The notes under the pieces: generated by a model
Told to the model about the DNA's origin: nothing
Databases searched by the model: none
Seen by the model: the letters and a program-made list of their open reading frames with translations, nothing else
DNA from: Pseudomonas nicosulfuronedens
Lineage (GTDB): Bacteria; Pseudomonadota; Gammaproteobacteria; Pseudomonadales; Pseudomonadaceae
Length of the DNA: 64,000 nucleotides
Direction: 5' to 3'
Assembly (NCBI RefSeq): GCF_005877905.1
Contig: NZ_SWDV01000025.1
Span: 1-64,000 of the forward strand
Part shown: positions 18,711 through 29,114 of the stretch, piece by piece
Position numbering within the stretch: position 1 is the stretch's first letter
Layout of the letters: each line of letters starts with the position of its first letter
Translations under genes and position numbers: made by a program

Positions 18711-20570
18711 ATGGCCCTACTGCAGATCGCCGAGCCCGGACAAAGCCCCCAGCCACACCAGCGTCGCCTGGCAGTGGGGATTGACCTGGGCACCACGAAT
18801 TCCCTGGTCGCTGCCGTGCGCAGCGGCGTCGCGGCGCCGTTGCCGGACGACCGCGGCGAAGTGATCCTGCCTTCGGCAGTGCGTTACCTCGCCGATCGCA
18901 TCGAGGTGGGTGAGAGCGTGCGCGCCACTGCCTCGCAAGACCCGTTGAACTCCATCATCTCGGTCAAGCGCTTCATGGGGCGCGGCCTCGAGGACGTGAA
19001 GCAGCTGGGCGGCCAATTGCCGTACCGCTTCACCCAGGGCGAATCGCACATGCCCTTCATCGAGACTGTCCAGGGCGCCAAGAGCCCCGTGGAAGTTTCG
19101 GCGGAAATCCTCCGCGTCCTGCGTCAGCGCGCCGAATCCACCCTGGGTGGCGAGCTGGTGGGGGCGGTGATCACTGTTCCTGCCTATTTCGATGACGCCC
19201 AGCGTCAGGCCACCAAGGACGCTGCGCGCCTGGCTGGTCTGCACGTGTTGCGTCTGCTCAACGAGCCGACCGCTGCCGCTGTGGCCTATGGCCTGGACAA
19301 GAATGCCGAAGGCCTGGTTGCCATCTACGACCTGGGCGGCGGTACTTTCGATATCTCCATCCTGCGCCTGACCCGTGGTGTCTTCGAGGTCCTGGCCACC
19401 GGTGGCGACACTGCCCTGGGTGGCGATGACTTCGACCATGTCATCGCCGGCTGGATCATCGAGCAGGCTGGTATCTCGGCTGACCTCGATCCGGGTGCCC
19501 AGCGCCGTCTGCTGCAGACTGCCTGTGCTGCCAAGGAAGCCCTGACCGACAGTGCCAGCGTTGCCGTAGCCTACGACGGTTGGGCTGGTGAGCTGACTCG
19601 CGCCCAGATGGATTTGCTGATTGACCCGCTGGTCCAGCGCAGCCTCAAGTCCTGCCGTCGTGCCGTGCGTGATTCCGGCATCGAACTGGAAGAAGTCAGC
19701 GCCGTGGTGATGGTGGGTGGCTCCACTCGCGTGCCTCGCGTTCGCGAGCTGGTGGGCGAGCTGTTCGGTCGCGAGCCGCTGACCGATATCGATCCGGATC
19801 AGGTGGTCGCCATCGGTGCCGCTATCCAGGCCGATGCCCTGGCGGGCAACAAACGCGGTGAAGAGCTGCTGCTGCTGGATGTGATTCCCCTGTCGCTCGG
19901 CCTGGAAACCATGGGTGGGCTGATGGAGAAGGTGATTCCGCGCAATACCACTATCCCGGTGGCGCGTGCCCAGGAATTCACCACCTACAAGGATGGCCAG
20001 ACGGCCATGATGATTCACGTGCTGCAGGGCGAGCGTGAGCTGGTCAAGGACTGCCGGTCCCTGGCGCGCTTCGAGCTGCGCGGCATTCCGCCGATGGTGG
20101 CGGGCGCGGCGAAGATCCGCGTCAGCTTCCAGGTCGATGCCGATGGCCTGCTGGGCGTTTCCGCCCGCGAGCTGTCCTCCGGTGTCGAGGCGAGCATCCA
20201 GGTCAAGCCGTCCTACGGCCTGACCGACGGCGAAATCGCCCGCATGCTGCAGGATTCCTTCCAGTACGCTGGCGATGACATGGCCGCACGCACGTTGCGC
20301 GAGCAGCAGGTTGAGGCCCAGCGTCTGCTGGAGGCCGTGCAGTCCGCGCTGGATGCCGACGGCGAGCGCCTGCTGGAAGCCGATGAGCGCCTGGTCATCG
20401 ATGCCGGCATGGACTCGCTGCGCGAGCTGGCTACCGGCAGTGATGCCGGTGCCATCGAACTACAGATCAAGCGTCTGTCCCAGCTGACCGACGCCTTTGC
20501 CGCGCGCCGTATGGACGCCACCGTCAAAGCCGCACTGGCCGGTCGCCGGCTCAACGAAATCGAGGAATAA
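18711..20570 (+). CDS. hscA: Fe-S protein assembly chaperone HscA
   Basis: This 619-residue Hsp70 is specialised for IscU. The nucleotide-binding domain shows [62 protein letters not shown] and [15 protein letters not shown]. The substrate-binding domain starts after [18 protein letters not shown]. Its substrate is the LPPVK motif of IscU, encoded about 1 kb upstream. ATG 18711 leaves a 21-residue lead before the ATPase core, as in other HscA proteins. No good ribosome binding site is visible close to it, so expression may depend on upstream translation. Confidence 0.97.
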   Translation: MALLQIAEPGQSPQPHQRRLAVGIDLGTTNSLVAAVRSGVAAPLPDDRGEVILPSAVRYLADRIEVGESVRATASQDPLNSIISVKRFMGRGLEDVKQLGGQLPYRFTQGESHMPFIETVQGAKSPVEVSAEILRVLRQRAESTLGGELVGAVITVPAYFDDAQRQATKDAARLAGLHVLRLLNEPTAAAVAYGLDKNAEGLVAIYDLGGGTFDISILRLTRGVFEVLATGGDTALGGDDFDHVIAGWIIEQAGISADLDPGAQRRLLQTACAAKEALTDSASVAVAYDGWAGELTRAQMDLLIDPLVQRSLKSCRRAVRDSGIELEEVSAVVMVGGSTRVPRVRELVGELFGREPLTDIDPDQVVAIGAAIQADALAGNKRGEELLLLDVIPLSLGLETMGGLMEKVIPRNTTIPVARAQEFTTYKDGQTAMMIHVLQGERELVKDCRSLARFELRGIPPMVAGAAKIRVSFQVDADGLLGVSARELSSGVEASIQVKPSYGLTDGEIARMLQDSFQYAGDDMAARTLREQQVEAQRLLEAVQSALDADGERLLEADERLVIDAGMDSLRELATGSDAGAIELQIKRLSQLTDAFAARRMDATVKAALAGRRLNEIEE

Positions 20571-20576
20571 GCGAAG

Positions 20577-20915
20577 ATGCCGCAGATTGTCTTTCTGCCC
20601 CACGCCGAACACTGCCCCGAAGGTGCCGTGATCGAAGCCCAGCCGGGCGAAACCATCATGAAGGCGGCGCTGCGCAACGGCATCGAGATCGAGCACGCCT
20701 GCGAGATGTCCTGTGCTTGCACCACCTGCCACGTGGTCGTGCGTGAAGGCTTCAATTCCATGGAGGCCTCCGACGAGCTGGAAGACGACATGCTGGACAA
20801 GGCCTGGGGTCTGGAGCCGGATTCGCGCCTGTCCTGCCAGGCGGTGGTCGGCGAGACCGATCTGGTGGTGGAAATTCCGAAATACACCATCAACCAGGTG
20901 TCCGAAGGTCACTGA
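20577..20915 (+). CDS. fdx: [2Fe-2S] ferredoxin of the ISC system
   Basis: This 112-residue adrenodoxin-type ferredoxin has cluster ligands Cys42, Cys48, Cys51 and Cys87 (HACEMSCACTTCHVVV ... RLSCQAVV). It supplies electrons for cluster assembly on IscU. An extra Cys46 lies within the loop, as in other ISC ferredoxins. The start follows the hscA stop by 6 bases, with AGCGAAG as a weak ribosome binding site. Confidence 0.97.
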   Translation: MPQIVFLPHAEHCPEGAVIEAQPGETIMKAALRNGIEIEHACEMSCACTTCHVVVREGFNSMEASDELEDDMLDKAWGLEPDSRLSCQAVVGETDLVVEIPKYTINQVSEGH

Positions 20916-20929
20916 GGCGGAGCGTTCGC

Positions 20930-21130
20930 ATGAGTCTGAAATGGGTTGATGTGCTCGAAATCGCCATCCAGCTGGCCGAATCCAAGCCGGACGTCGATCC
21001 GCGCTACGTGAATTTCGTCGATCTGCACCGTTGGGTGCTGGCATTGCCGGAGTTCAGCGACGATCCTTCCCGCGGCGGGGAAAAGGTCCTGGAGGCCATC
21101 CAGGCCGCCTGGATCGAAGAAGCCGACTGA
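20930..21130 (+). CDS. iscX: Fe-S cluster assembly protein IscX
   Basis: This 66-residue acidic protein is IscX (YfhJ), which binds IscS and iron and tunes cysteine desulfurase activity. The family pattern is clear: KWVDVLEIAIQLAESKPDVDPRYVNF, then DLHRWVLALPEFSDDP and the C-terminal EAIQAAWIEE. It closes the isc operon 14 bases after fdx. A terminator follows. Confidence 0.95.
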   Translation: MSLKWVDVLEIAIQLAESKPDVDPRYVNFVDLHRWVLALPEFSDDPSRGGEKVLEAIQAAWIEEAD

Positions 21131-21168
21131 GGGCGCGGCTCACCAGAGCCGCGTACCCATTTGTCATG

Positions 21169-21197
21169 AACCCGCGTATAATTCGCGGGTTTTATCT
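21169..21197 (+). terminator. Terminator of the isc operon
   Basis: AACCCGCG pairs with CGCGGGTT around TATAATT, followed by TTATCTTT. Just upstream a second perfect 8-bp hairpin without a T run (CGCGGCTC with GAGCCGCG, 21134-21153) lies directly after the iscX stop. The loop happens to contain the string TATAAT. Confidence 0.75.
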
Positions 21198-21213
21198 TTA
21201 GGTGAGCTGTCGA

Positions 21214-21266
21214 AAAATTCCCCGCGGGAATTTTCCAGTCGCCGGCCCTGTCGCAGTCGGGCCGGT
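21214..21266. promoter_or_regulatory. Two palindromes upstream of ndk, possible operator or leader structure
   Basis: The 250-base iscX-ndk gap holds AAAATTCCC and GGGAATTTT around CGC (21214-21234), then CCGGCCC and GGGCCGG around a 10-base loop (21243-21266). Neither has a T run in the plus direction. They sit 115-170 bases before the ndk start, where an operator or structured leader would be expected. I do not recognise a known regulator site. Confidence 0.4.
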
Positions 21267-21380
21267 TTCGCGGCTTCCGCCCATCGGGCGCGGCGCGCGG
21301 CAAACCCTAGAATCGCAGGAGCTCCTGGCCACGCCAGGGGCTTCTTGGCATTACCAACCTAGCTTTTCGGAGTTATTTCC

Positions 21381-21812
21381 ATGGCCCTGCAACGTACCTT
21401 CTCCATCATCAAGCCCGACGCCGTTTCCAAGAACGTCATCGGCGAAATCCTGACCCGCTTCGAGAAAGCCGGCCTGCGCGTTGTCGCTTCCAAGATGGTT
21501 CAGCTGTCCGAGCGCGAAGCTGGCGGTTTCTATGCCGAGCACAAAGAGCGTCCCTTCTTCAAGGACCTGGTTTCCTTCATGACCTCCGGCCCGGTCGTTG
21601 TTCAGGTTCTGGAAGGCGAAGACGCCATCCTGCGCAACCGTGAGCTGATGGGCGCCACCGATCCGAAGAAAGCCGACGCTGGCACCATCCGCGCCGACTT
21701 CGCCGTTTCCATCGACGAGAACGCCGTACACGGTTCCGACTCGGAAGCTTCGGCTGCCCGCGAAATCGCTTACTTCTTCTCCAGCACCGAGGTGTGCGAG
21801 CGCATTCGCTGA
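21381..21812 (+). CDS. ndk: Nucleoside diphosphate kinase
   Basis: Ndk balances nucleoside triphosphate pools by phosphate transfer through a phosphohistidine. The 143-residue protein has the active-site motif NAVHGSDS with His117, and the KPDAVSKN start of the ferredoxin-like fold. The ribosome binding site CGGAG lies 9 bases before ATG 21381. It heads the run ndk-rlmN-pilF-rodZ-ispG-hisS. Confidence 0.98.
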   Translation: MALQRTFSIIKPDAVSKNVIGEILTRFEKAGLRVVASKMVQLSEREAGGFYAEHKERPFFKDLVSFMTSGPVVVQVLEGEDAILRNRELMGATDPKKADAGTIRADFAVSIDENAVHGSDSEASAAREIAYFFSSTEVCERIR

Positions 21813-21839
21813 TAACGGCGAATGAGCGAGGGTGAATCC

Positions 21840-22988
21840 ATGACTGATACCGCTGTAAAGGCCAACCTGCTGGGTATGACCAAGCCCCAGCTCGAGGAAT
21901 TCTTCGAGTCCATCGGTGAAAAGCGCTTCCGCGCCGGCCAGGTGATGCAATGGATTCACCACTTTGGCGCTGTCGAATTCAGCGCCATGACGAACGTCGG
22001 CAAGGCCTTGCGCGAGAAGCTCGAAGCCGTTGCCGAAATTCGTCCTCCGGAGATCGTCAGCCAGGATATTTCCGCTGACGGTACCCGCAAGTGGGTGGTG
22101 CGCGTGGCTTCGGGCAGTTGCGTCGAGACCGTGTACATCCCGCAAGGCGGCCGCGGCACCCTGTGTGTGTCGTCGCAGGCCGGTTGCGCGCTGGATTGCA
22201 GCTTCTGCTCCACCGGCAAGCAAGGCTTCAACAGCGACCTGACCTCCGCCGAGATCATCGGTCAGGTGTGGATCGCCAACCAGTCGTTCGGGACTATCCC
22301 GGGCAAGATCGACCGTGCCATCACCAACGTGGTGATGATGGGCATGGGCGAGCCGCTGCTGAACTTCGACAATGTCGTGACCGCCATGAGCATCATGATG
22401 GAAGACCTCGGCTACGGCATTTCCAAGCGCAAGGTGACCCTGTCCACCTCCGGCGTGGTGCCGATGATCGACAAGCTCGCCGAAGTGACCGATGTGTCCC
22501 TGGCCCTGTCGCTGCACGCGCCCAACGACGAACTGCGCAACAAGCTGGTACCGATCAACAAGAAGTACCCGCTCGAGATGCTGCTCGATTCCTGCTACCG
22601 CTACATCACGCGCCTGGGCAAGGAACGCGTGCTGACGATCGAGTACACCCTGCTGGCCGGCGTCAACGACCAGCCCGAGCATGCTGAGCAGCTGATCGCA
22701 CTGCTCAAGGATTTCCCTTGCAAGATCAACCTGATTCCGTTTAATCCGTTCCCGCATTCCGGTTACGAGCGTCCGAGCAACAATGCCATTCGCCGTTTCC
22801 AGGACATGCTGCACAAGAGCGGCTTCAACGTGACCGTTCGTACCACCCGTGGCGACGATATCGATGCCGCCTGTGGTCAGCTGGTAGGCCAGGTGATGGA
22901 CCGCACCCGCCGCAGCGAACGTTATATTGCCGTACGTCAGCTGGCCGCCGATGCCGACCAGGCCGCGCCAGCTACCAACCGAAACTGA
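21840..22988 (+). CDS. rlmN: Dual-specificity 23S rRNA/tRNA adenine C2-methyltransferase RlmN
   Basis: RlmN is a radical SAM enzyme that methylates A2503 of 23S rRNA and A37 of some tRNAs. The radical SAM cysteines Cys116, Cys120 and Cys123 lie in [20 protein letters not shown] and the C-terminal [14 protein letters not shown], with its methyl-carrying Cys, are present. ATG 21840 (382 residues) is preferred to ATG 21822, because GAGGGTGA precedes it and the shorter N-terminus matches the family. Confidence 0.97.
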   Translation: MTDTAVKANLLGMTKPQLEEFFESIGEKRFRAGQVMQWIHHFGAVEFSAMTNVGKALREKLEAVAEIRPPEIVSQDISADGTRKWVVRVASGSCVETVYIPQGGRGTLCVSSQAGCALDCSFCSTGKQGFNSDLTSAEIIGQVWIANQSFGTIPGKIDRAITNVVMMGMGEPLLNFDNVVTAMSIMMEDLGYGISKRKVTLSTSGVVPMIDKLAEVTDVSLALSLHAPNDELRNKLVPINKKYPLEMLLDSCYRYITRLGKERVLTIEYTLLAGVNDQPEHAEQLIALLKDFPCKINLIPFNPFPHSGYERPSNNAIRRFQDMLHKSGFNVTVRTTRGDDIDAACGQLVGQVMDRTRRSERYIAVRQLAADADQAAPATNRN

Positions 22989-23004
22989 ACTAGGGAGGAT
23001 TCCG

Positions 23005-23763
23005 ATGACCCTGCGCGCCGCGCTGTGCTTACTGTTGGCAACCGTGCTGACGGGTTGCGTGACGACTGGTAAACAGGATCCTCTGAAGACCGACAAGGGC
23101 CGGAACGAGGCGCGTGACGCCTACATCCAGCTGGGCATCGGTTACCTGCAGATGGGCAATACCGAGCAGGCCAAGGTGCCGCTGCGCCAGGCCCTGGACA
23201 TCGATTCGTCCAGCGCGGACGCCCACGCTGCCCTGGCTGTGGTCTATCAGGTCGAGAAAGAGCCCAAGCTCGCCGAGAGCGAGTTCCGCAAGGCGTTGTC
23301 CTCGCGCTCGGGCGATGCGCGCATCCTGAACAACTACGGCGGTTTCCTGTTCGAGCAGAAGCGCTACCAGGAGGCCTACGACACCTACATGAAGGCTACC
23401 GAAGACGGGCTCTATTCCGAGCGTTCGCGCGTCTTCGAGAACCTCGGTCTGGTAAGCCTGAAGCTGAACAACCGGGCGCAGGCCAAGGAATTCTTCGAGA
23501 AGGCCATCCGCCTGAATCGCAATTCGACGGGCGCGCTGCTCGAGTCGGCTGAACTGAACTACCAGGATCGCGAGTACGTGCCGGCTCGCGCCTACTACGA
23601 GGAATACCTCAAGCGGGGCCCGCAGACCGCGCGCAGCCTGCTGCTGGGGATTCGACTGGCAAAGATCTACGACGACCGGGATACCGCTGCCAGCTACGGG
23701 CTGCAACTCAAGCGCCTGTATCCCGCTTCTCCTGAATACCAGGCATACCAGGCGGATAAATGA
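23005..23763 (+). CDS. pilF: Type IV pilus pilotin lipoprotein PilF
   Basis: PilF is the outer-membrane lipoprotein that guides the PilQ secretin to the outer membrane. The 252-residue protein has a lipobox (TVLTGC, lipidated Cys18) and then six tandem TPR motifs (for example AYIQLGIGYLQMGNTEQAK, YGGFLFEQKRYQEAYDTY). ATG 23005 follows GGGAGG. Its stop overlaps the rodZ start region. This is the ancestral pilF locus, distant from the minor pilin operon at the left end of the window. Confidence 0.95.
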   Translation: MTLRAALCLLLATVLTGCVTTGKQDPLKTDKGRNEARDAYIQLGIGYLQMGNTEQAKVPLRQALDIDSSSADAHAALAVVYQVEKEPKLAESEFRKALSSRSGDARILNNYGGFLFEQKRYQEAYDTYMKATEDGLYSERSRVFENLGLVSLKLNNRAQAKEFFEKAIRLNRNSTGALLESAELNYQDREYVPARAYYEEYLKRGPQTARSLLLGIRLAKIYDDRDTAASYGLQLKRLYPASPEYQAYQADK

Positions 23764-24797
23764 TGAATACGTCGCAGTCCGATGTCATCGGCACGACCCG
23801 CGCCAACCCTGGCGAAACCCTGCGCCAGGCGCGCGAGAACAAGGGCTGGAGCACCGCTCAGGTCGCCGGCCAGCTGAACCTGACCGAGAATGCACTGCGC
23901 CAACTGGAGCAGGGCTCGTTCGACCAGTTGCCGGGCCACACCTTCGCCCGTGGCTACATCCGCGCCTACGCCAAGCTGCTGGGCATGGACCAGGCCCAGA
24001 TGGTCACTGCCTTCGACCAGTACACCGGAACCGACGCCACCGGCAGCAACGTCCAGGCGCTGGGGCGCGTGGTCGAGCCGGTACGGCTATCGCGTAACCT
24101 GCTGCGCCTGTTCAGCCTGGCGCTGTTGGCCGTGCTCATCGGCTTCGGCTACTTCTGGTGGCAGGAGCGTGCTGCGCGCCCGGCCGAGACCGGTAGCCTG
24201 AACATGGAGCATGTCGAGGTCGAAAGCGCCGACGGCACCACCGAAATCCATACCCTCGACGAGCCGGAAGACCAGGCCGTCGCCGAAGACCAGGCCAATA
24301 CTCCGGCGGTTCCGACCGAGCCGGCCGGCGACAATGGCAGCGCCGAGGCTCCGGCCGAAGGCACTCCGCCGGCGGTCACTGCTCCGGCAGTTCCGGGCGC
24401 CCCGGCCGTTGCCGAAACCGCTCCGGCCCAGGCCCCGGTGGTTCCTGCCCAGCCGGCTGCTGCGCAGCAGCCCGTCGCTCCGGCCAGCCCGGCCGCTCCG
24501 GTTGTCCCAGCGGCTCCGACCGAGTCGCCTGCCGCTCCGGTGGTCGCTTCCGCTGGCCAGGGCGTGGTCAAGGTTCAATTCAGCGCCGATTGCTGGACTC
24601 AGGTGACCGATGCCGATGGCAAGGTTGTCCTCGAGGGCCTCAAGCGCAAGGGTGATTCGCTGGAAGTCGCCGCCAAGGCACCGGTCCAGCTGCGCCTGGG
24701 CTTCGCCCAGGGCGCCCAGGTCAGCTACAACGGCCAGCCGGTCGAAGTCACACCGGCGCGCGGTGGCACCGCTCGCCTGAAGTTGGGTGGACAGTAA
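23760..24797 (+). CDS. rodZ: Cytoskeleton protein RodZ
   Basis: RodZ links MreB filaments to the cell-wall elongation machinery. The 345-residue protein has an N-terminal helix-turn-helix domain (residues 17-85: [23 protein letters not shown] ... [14 protein letters not shown]), one membrane helix at about 115-134, a long Pro/Ala-rich periplasmic linker (about 170-265) and a C-terminal DUF4115 beta domain ([19 protein letters not shown]). Two adjacent ATG codons (23760, 23763) are possible starts. It overlaps pilF by 4 bases, and ispG starts 1 base after its stop. Confidence 0.95.
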   Translation: MMNTSQSDVIGTTRANPGETLRQARENKGWSTAQVAGQLNLTENALRQLEQGSFDQLPGHTFARGYIRAYAKLLGMDQAQMVTAFDQYTGTDATGSNVQALGRVVEPVRLSRNLLRLFSLALLAVLIGFGYFWWQERAARPAETGSLNMEHVEVESADGTTEIHTLDEPEDQAVAEDQANTPAVPTEPAGDNGSAEAPAEGTPPAVTAPAVPGAPAVAETAPAQAPVVPAQPAAAQQPVAPASPAAPVVPAAPTESPAAPVVASAGQGVVKVQFSADCWTQVTDADGKVVLEGLKRKGDSLEVAAKAPVQLRLGFAQGAQVSYNGQPVEVTPARGGTARLKLGGQ

Positions 24798-24798
24798 G

Positions 24799-25911
24799 AT
24801 GCATTGCGAGTCTCCGATCAAACGTCGCCTGTCCCGCAAGATCTGGGTGGGTAACGTGCCGGTGGGTGGGGACGCCCCCATCGCCGTGCAGAGCATGACC
24901 AACACCGACACGCTGGATGTGGCGGCCACCGTGGCCCAGATCCGTCGTCTGGAAGACGCAGGCGCCGACATCGTCCGCGTCTCCGTGCCGGACATGGACG
25001 CCGCCGAGGCGTTCGGCAAGATCAAGCAGCAGGTGAAGGTCCCGCTGGTTGCCGATATCCACTTCGACTACAAGATCGCCCTGCGCGTGGCCGAACTGGG
25101 CGTCGACTGCCTGCGTATCAACCCCGGCAACATCGGTCGCGAAGATCGTGTGAAGGCCGTTGTGGATGCCGCCCGCGACAAGAACATCCCGATTCGCATC
25201 GGCGTCAACGCCGGTTCGCTGGAGAAGGACCTGCAGAAGAAATACGGCGAGCCGACCCCGGAAGCTCTGCTGGAGTCGGCCATGCGCCACGTCGACCACC
25301 TGCAGCGCCTGGACTTCCAGAACTTCAAGGTCAGCGTGAAGGCTTCCGACGTGTTCATGGCCGTCGCCGCCTACCGCCTGCTGGCCAAAGAGATCGAGCA
25401 ACCCCTGCACCTGGGGATCACCGAAGCCGGTGGCCTGCGCTCGGGTACCGTGAAGTCCGCCGTGGGCCTGGGCATGCTGCTCGCCGAAGGCATCGGCGAC
25501 ACCATCCGCATCTCGCTCGCCGCCGACCCGGTGGAAGAGATCAAGGTCGGCTTTGACATCCTCAAGTCGCTGCGCCTGCGCTCCCGTGGCATCAACTTCA
25601 TCGCCTGCCCGAGCTGCTCGAGGCAGAACTTCGATGTGGTCAAGACCATGAACGAGCTGGAAGGCCGCCTGGAGGACCTGCTGGTGCCGCTGGACGTCGC
25701 CGTGATCGGCTGCGTGGTCAACGGGCCGGGCGAAGCCAAGGAGGCCCACATCGGCCTCACCGGCGGCACCCCGAGCAACCTGATCTATATCGACGGCAAG
25801 CCGGCGCAGAAGCTGCAGAACGATAACCTGGTGGATGAGCTGGAACGGCTGATCCGCGAAAAAGCGGCCGAGAAGGCCGAGGCCGACGCCGCACTCATCG
25901 TGCGCGGCTGA
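24799..25911 (+). CDS. ispG: 4-hydroxy-3-methylbut-2-enyl diphosphate synthase IspG (GcpE)
   Basis: IspG catalyses the next-to-last step of the MEP isoprenoid pathway using a [4Fe-4S] cluster. The 370-residue protein has [11 protein letters not shown] at the start of the TIM barrel, [22 protein letters not shown], and the cluster ligands CPSCSR plus [12 protein letters not shown] near the C-terminus. The start at ATG 24799 comes right after the rodZ stop; GGGTGG upstream can act as ribosome binding site. The cluster requirement fits the nearby isc operon only in a general way. Confidence 0.97.
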   Translation: MHCESPIKRRLSRKIWVGNVPVGGDAPIAVQSMTNTDTLDVAATVAQIRRLEDAGADIVRVSVPDMDAAEAFGKIKQQVKVPLVADIHFDYKIALRVAELGVDCLRINPGNIGREDRVKAVVDAARDKNIPIRIGVNAGSLEKDLQKKYGEPTPEALLESAMRHVDHLQRLDFQNFKVSVKASDVFMAVAAYRLLAKEIEQPLHLGITEAGGLRSGTVKSAVGLGMLLAEGIGDTIRISLAADPVEEIKVGFDILKSLRLRSRGINFIACPSCSRQNFDVVKTMNELEGRLEDLLVPLDVAVIGCVVNGPGEAKEAHIGLTGGTPSNLIYIDGKPAQKLQNDNLVDELERLIREKAAEKAEADAALIVRG

Positions 25912-25929
25912 CCGCAACAAGGATCCTAA

Positions 25930-27219
25930 GTGAGCAAGTCCCTGCAAGCCATCCGTGGCATGAACGACATCCTGCCGGACCAGACCCCGGCCTGGCGCTA
26001 TCTGGAACGCACCTTCGCCGGCCTGCTGGACAGCTACGGCTACAGCGAGATCCGCCTGCCGATCCTCGAGTTCACCGAGCTCTTCGCCCGCGGCATCGGC
26101 GAAGGCACCGACGTGGTCGACAAGGAGATGTACACCTTCCTCGACCGCAACGGCGAATCCCTGACCATGCGTCCGGAAGGCACTGCGGGCTGCGTACGCG
26201 CTGTGCTGGAGCATGGCCTGTCGGGCGGCGGCCAGGTACAGAAGCTGTGGTACACCGGCCCGATGTTCCGCTACGAGAAGCCGCAGAAAGGCCGCTATCG
26301 CCAGTTCCACCAGATCGGCGTGGAAGTCTTCAACCTGCCCGGCCCGGACATCGACGCCGAACTGATCATCCTCACCTGGCGACTGTGGCAGAAGCTGGGC
26401 ATGGCCGACGCCGTGACCCTGCAGCTGAACACCCTGGGTTCCAGCGAAGCCCGCGCGCGCTATCGCGATGACCTGGTGGCCTACCTGCAGGAACGCTTCG
26501 AGCAGCTGGACGAAGACAGCCAGCGCCGCATGACCACCAACCCGCTGCGCATCCTCGACAGCAAGGTCGAGAGTACCCAGGCCCTGCTGGTAGGCGCGCC
26601 GAGCCTGCACGACTACCTGGACGATGAGTCGATCGCTCACTTCGAGGGTCTGAAGGCCCGCCTGGATGCGGTCGGCCTGCGCTACGAAATCAACCAGAAG
26701 CTGGTACGTGGCCTGGACTACTACTGCCGCACCGCTTTCGAATGGGTCACCGACAAGCTCGGGGCCCAGGGCACCGTCTGCGGCGGGGGCCGCTACGACG
26801 GCCTGGTCAGCCAGTTCGGCGGCAAGCCGACTCCGGGCGTTGGCTTTGCCATGGGCGTGGAACGCCTGGTGCTGCTGCTGGAAACCCTGGGCGTGGTCCC
26901 GGCCGAGCTGAACCGTCCGGCTGACCTCTATGTCTGCGCCTTTGGCGAGCCGGCCGAGCTGGCTGCGCTGACCCTGGCGGAGAAGCTGCGTGAGGCCATT
27001 CCGGGCCTGCGTCTGCTGGTCAACGCCGGTGCCGGCAGCTTCAAGAGCCAGTTCAAGAAGGCCGACAAGAGCGGCGCACAGTTCGCAATGATTCTGGGTG
27101 ACGACGAACTGGCCAACCGCGTGGTAGGTTTCAAGCCCCTGCGTGGCGAGGGCGAACAACAGAATATCGCCTGGGATGCTCTGCCCGAGCACCTGGCTGC
27201 CTGCCTCCAGCAGGCCTGA
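25930..27219 (+). CDS. hisS: Histidyl-tRNA synthetase
   Basis: This 429-residue class II synthetase charges tRNA-His. It starts at GTG 25930, with AAGGAT before it. Motifs visible are the HisRS signatures [15 protein letters not shown] and [14 protein letters not shown], motif 2 [20 protein letters not shown], and motif 3 [16 protein letters not shown]. The C-terminal anticodon-binding domain begins near [11 protein letters not shown]. Confidence 0.98.
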   Translation: MSKSLQAIRGMNDILPDQTPAWRYLERTFAGLLDSYGYSEIRLPILEFTELFARGIGEGTDVVDKEMYTFLDRNGESLTMRPEGTAGCVRAVLEHGLSGGGQVQKLWYTGPMFRYEKPQKGRYRQFHQIGVEVFNLPGPDIDAELIILTWRLWQKLGMADAVTLQLNTLGSSEARARYRDDLVAYLQERFEQLDEDSQRRMTTNPLRILDSKVESTQALLVGAPSLHDYLDDESIAHFEGLKARLDAVGLRYEINQKLVRGLDYYCRTAFEWVTDKLGAQGTVCGGGRYDGLVSQFGGKPTPGVGFAMGVERLVLLLETLGVVPAELNRPADLYVCAFGEPAELAALTLAEKLREAIPGLRLLVNAGAGSFKSQFKKADKSGAQFAMILGDDELANRVVGFKPLRGEGEQQNIAWDALPEHLAACLQQA

Positions 27220-27242
27220 ATCGAGCGGATAGGAGTATTGGG

Positions 27243-27887
27243 GTGAGTAACCGTACCGAAGAAGAACAGATCGCTGACATCAAGGACTGGTGGCAGCGTA
27301 ACGGCATGCCCCTGCTGACCGGCGCCGCTCTGGCGCTGATCGTGGTGTTCGGCTGGCAGGCCTGGAAAAAGTACCAGAACAACCAGTCCCAGGGTGCCTC
27401 CATCATTTACCAGGCCCTGCTGGAAACTGCGCTGAACCCGACTGGCAAGCCCGACACCGCCAAGGTCGCCGAGCTCGCTGGCAAGCTGAATACCGACTTC
27501 GCCGGCACTCCGTACGCCCAGTACGGCCGCCTGTTCGTCGCCAAGGTCGCGGTGGACAGCGGCAAGCTGGATGACGCCGCCCTTGAGCTCAAGGCCGTGG
27601 TCGACAAGCCGGTTGACGCTACCCTCGGCGAGCTGGCCCGCCAGCGCCTGGCCCGTGTCCTGGCTGCCCAGGGCAAGGCCGAAGAGGGTCTGAAGCTGCT
27701 CGACGGCAACGTCGACAAAGCCTACGTTGCCACCCGCGAAGAGCTGCGCGGCGACCTGCTGTTGCAGCTCAAGCGCAATGACGACGCCCGCGTCGCCTAC
27801 GAAAAGGCCAAGGCTGCCCTGCCGGAAGATGCCGCCGTAGGCGCGCTGCAGATGAAACTCGACGACCTGGCCAAGGGAGACGCCTGA
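27243..27887 (+). CDS. YfgM-like TPR membrane protein
   Basis: This 214-residue protein has a cytosolic N-terminus (SNRTEEEQIADIKDWWQRNG), one membrane helix at about residues 22-40, and a periplasmic helical TPR_21 domain. In E. coli the homologue YfgM associates with the PpiD chaperone near SecYEG and helps hand proteins to the periplasm. The start is GTG 27243, with AGGAG at 27231-27235. bamB begins 1 base after its stop, the same order as in many gammaproteobacteria. Confidence 0.9.
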   Translation: MSNRTEEEQIADIKDWWQRNGMPLLTGAALALIVVFGWQAWKKYQNNQSQGASIIYQALLETALNPTGKPDTAKVAELAGKLNTDFAGTPYAQYGRLFVAKVAVDSGKLDDAALELKAVVDKPVDATLGELARQRLARVLAAQGKAEEGLKLLDGNVDKAYVATREELRGDLLLQLKRNDDARVAYEKAKAALPEDAAVGALQMKLDDLAKGDA

Positions 27888-27888
27888 G

Positions 27889-29031
27889 ATGTTGCGTTGG
27901 AAACACGTTGCACTGCTGGCACTGACCCTGATGGCTGTGGGTTGCAGCAGCAATAGCAAGAAAGAACTGCCGCCGGCGGAACTGACCGATTTCAAGGAAG
28001 AGGTCCGCCTGGAGAAACAGTGGAGCCGCTCGATCGGTGATGGCCAGGGCGACCTGTACAACCTGCTGGAGCCCGCCGTGGATGGCCAGACCATCTACGC
28101 CGCGTCTGCCGAAGGCCGCGTCATGGCCATGCAGCGCGAGACCGGCGAAGTGCTGTGGAAGAAAGACCTCGATCTGCCGATCTCCGGCGCCGTTGGCGTG
28201 GGCAGCGGCATGGTCCTGCTGGGCACCCTGCGTGGCGACGTGATCGCCCTGGACTCCGGTTCCGGCGAGCAGAAGTGGCGCGCCAAGGTCACCAGCGAAG
28301 TGCTGGCTGCCCCGGCCACCAACGGCGACGTGGTGGTGGTGCAGACCCAGGACGACAAGCTGATCGGCTTCGATGCCTCCAGCGGCAACCAGCGCTGGAT
28401 CTACGAAGGCACCGTACCGGTACTGACCCTGCGCGGTACTGGCGCTCCGCTGATCGCGGGTCGCCTGGCCCTGGCCGGCCTGGCCAGCGGCAAGGTCGTC
28501 GCGGTGGACGTGGAGCGTGGCCTGCCGGTCTGGGAAGCGCGCGTTGCGATTCCGCAAGGCCGTTCCGAGCTGGACCGCGTCGTCGATATCGACGGCGGCC
28601 TGCTGCTGGTCGACGACGTTCTTTATGTCGCCAGCTATCAGGGCCGCGCTGCGGCACTGGATGTAGGTACTGGTCGCGTGCTTTGGCAGCGTGAAGCTTC
28701 CAGCTACGTCGGCGTCGCCGAAGGTACTGGCAGCGTGTTCATCAGCCAGTCCAGCGGCACTGTGGAAAGCCTCGATTCCCGTGGTTCGTCCTCGCTGTGG
28801 AGCAACGACGCTCTGGCTCGCCGCCAGCTGTCCGCTCCTGCCGTGCTGTCGAGCAACGTAGTGGTCGGTGACCTGGAAGGTTACGTGCACCTGCTGAGTC
28901 AGGTGGACGGTCGTTTCGTTGGCCGCGAGAAGGTCGACGGTGACGGCGTGCGGGTTCGCCCGCTGGTAGTCGGCAGCTGGATGTACGTGTTCGGCAACAG
29001 CGGTAAGCTGGCCGCCTACACGATTCGCTAA
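27889..29031 (+). CDS. bamB: Outer membrane assembly lipoprotein BamB
   Basis: BamB is the beta-propeller lipoprotein of the BAM complex that inserts outer-membrane proteins. The 380-residue protein has a lipobox (LMAVGC, lipidated Cys19) and repeated PQQ-like blades such as VLWKKDLDLPISGAVGV, QKWRAKVTSEVLAAP and RWIYEGTVPVLTLRG. The overlapping frames on both strands are shadows. A long hairpin follows the stop. Confidence 0.97.
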   Translation: MLRWKHVALLALTLMAVGCSSNSKKELPPAELTDFKEEVRLEKQWSRSIGDGQGDLYNLLEPAVDGQTIYAASAEGRVMAMQRETGEVLWKKDLDLPISGAVGVGSGMVLLGTLRGDVIALDSGSGEQKWRAKVTSEVLAAPATNGDVVVVQTQDDKLIGFDASSGNQRWIYEGTVPVLTLRGTGAPLIAGRLALAGLASGKVVAVDVERGLPVWEARVAIPQGRSELDRVVDIDGGLLLVDDVLYVASYQGRAAALDVGTGRVLWQREASSYVGVAEGTGSVFISQSSGTVESLDSRGSSSLWSNDALARRQLSAPAVLSSNVVVGDLEGYVHLLSQVDGRFVGREKVDGDGVRVRPLVVGSWMYVFGNSGKLAAYTIR

Positions 29032-29046
29032 GCTGAGTGTTACTGC

Positions 29047-29077
29047 CGGCCGCTGCCGTGAAAAACGGCAGCGGCCG
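29047..29077 (+). terminator. Strong hairpin between bamB and der, likely terminator
   Basis: A perfect 13-bp stem (CGGCCGCTGCCGT with ACGGCAGCGGCCG) around GAAAA is followed by TCGTGTTTTCT. The T run is interrupted, so partial read-through into der is possible. Confidence 0.65.
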
Positions 29078-29114
29078 TCGTGTTTTCTGAAAATCAAATT
29101 TCCTGGAGAGCCGC

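Noticed and set aside
21177..21182. TATAAT as a promoter -10 box for ndk
   Set aside because: It is the loop of the isc operon terminator, and no matching -35 box is found at 16-18 bases upstream.
24748..27192. 814-residue minus-strand ORF
   Set aside because: It lies antisense to ispG and hisS, both of which carry all family motifs; the composition is that of a reverse frame.
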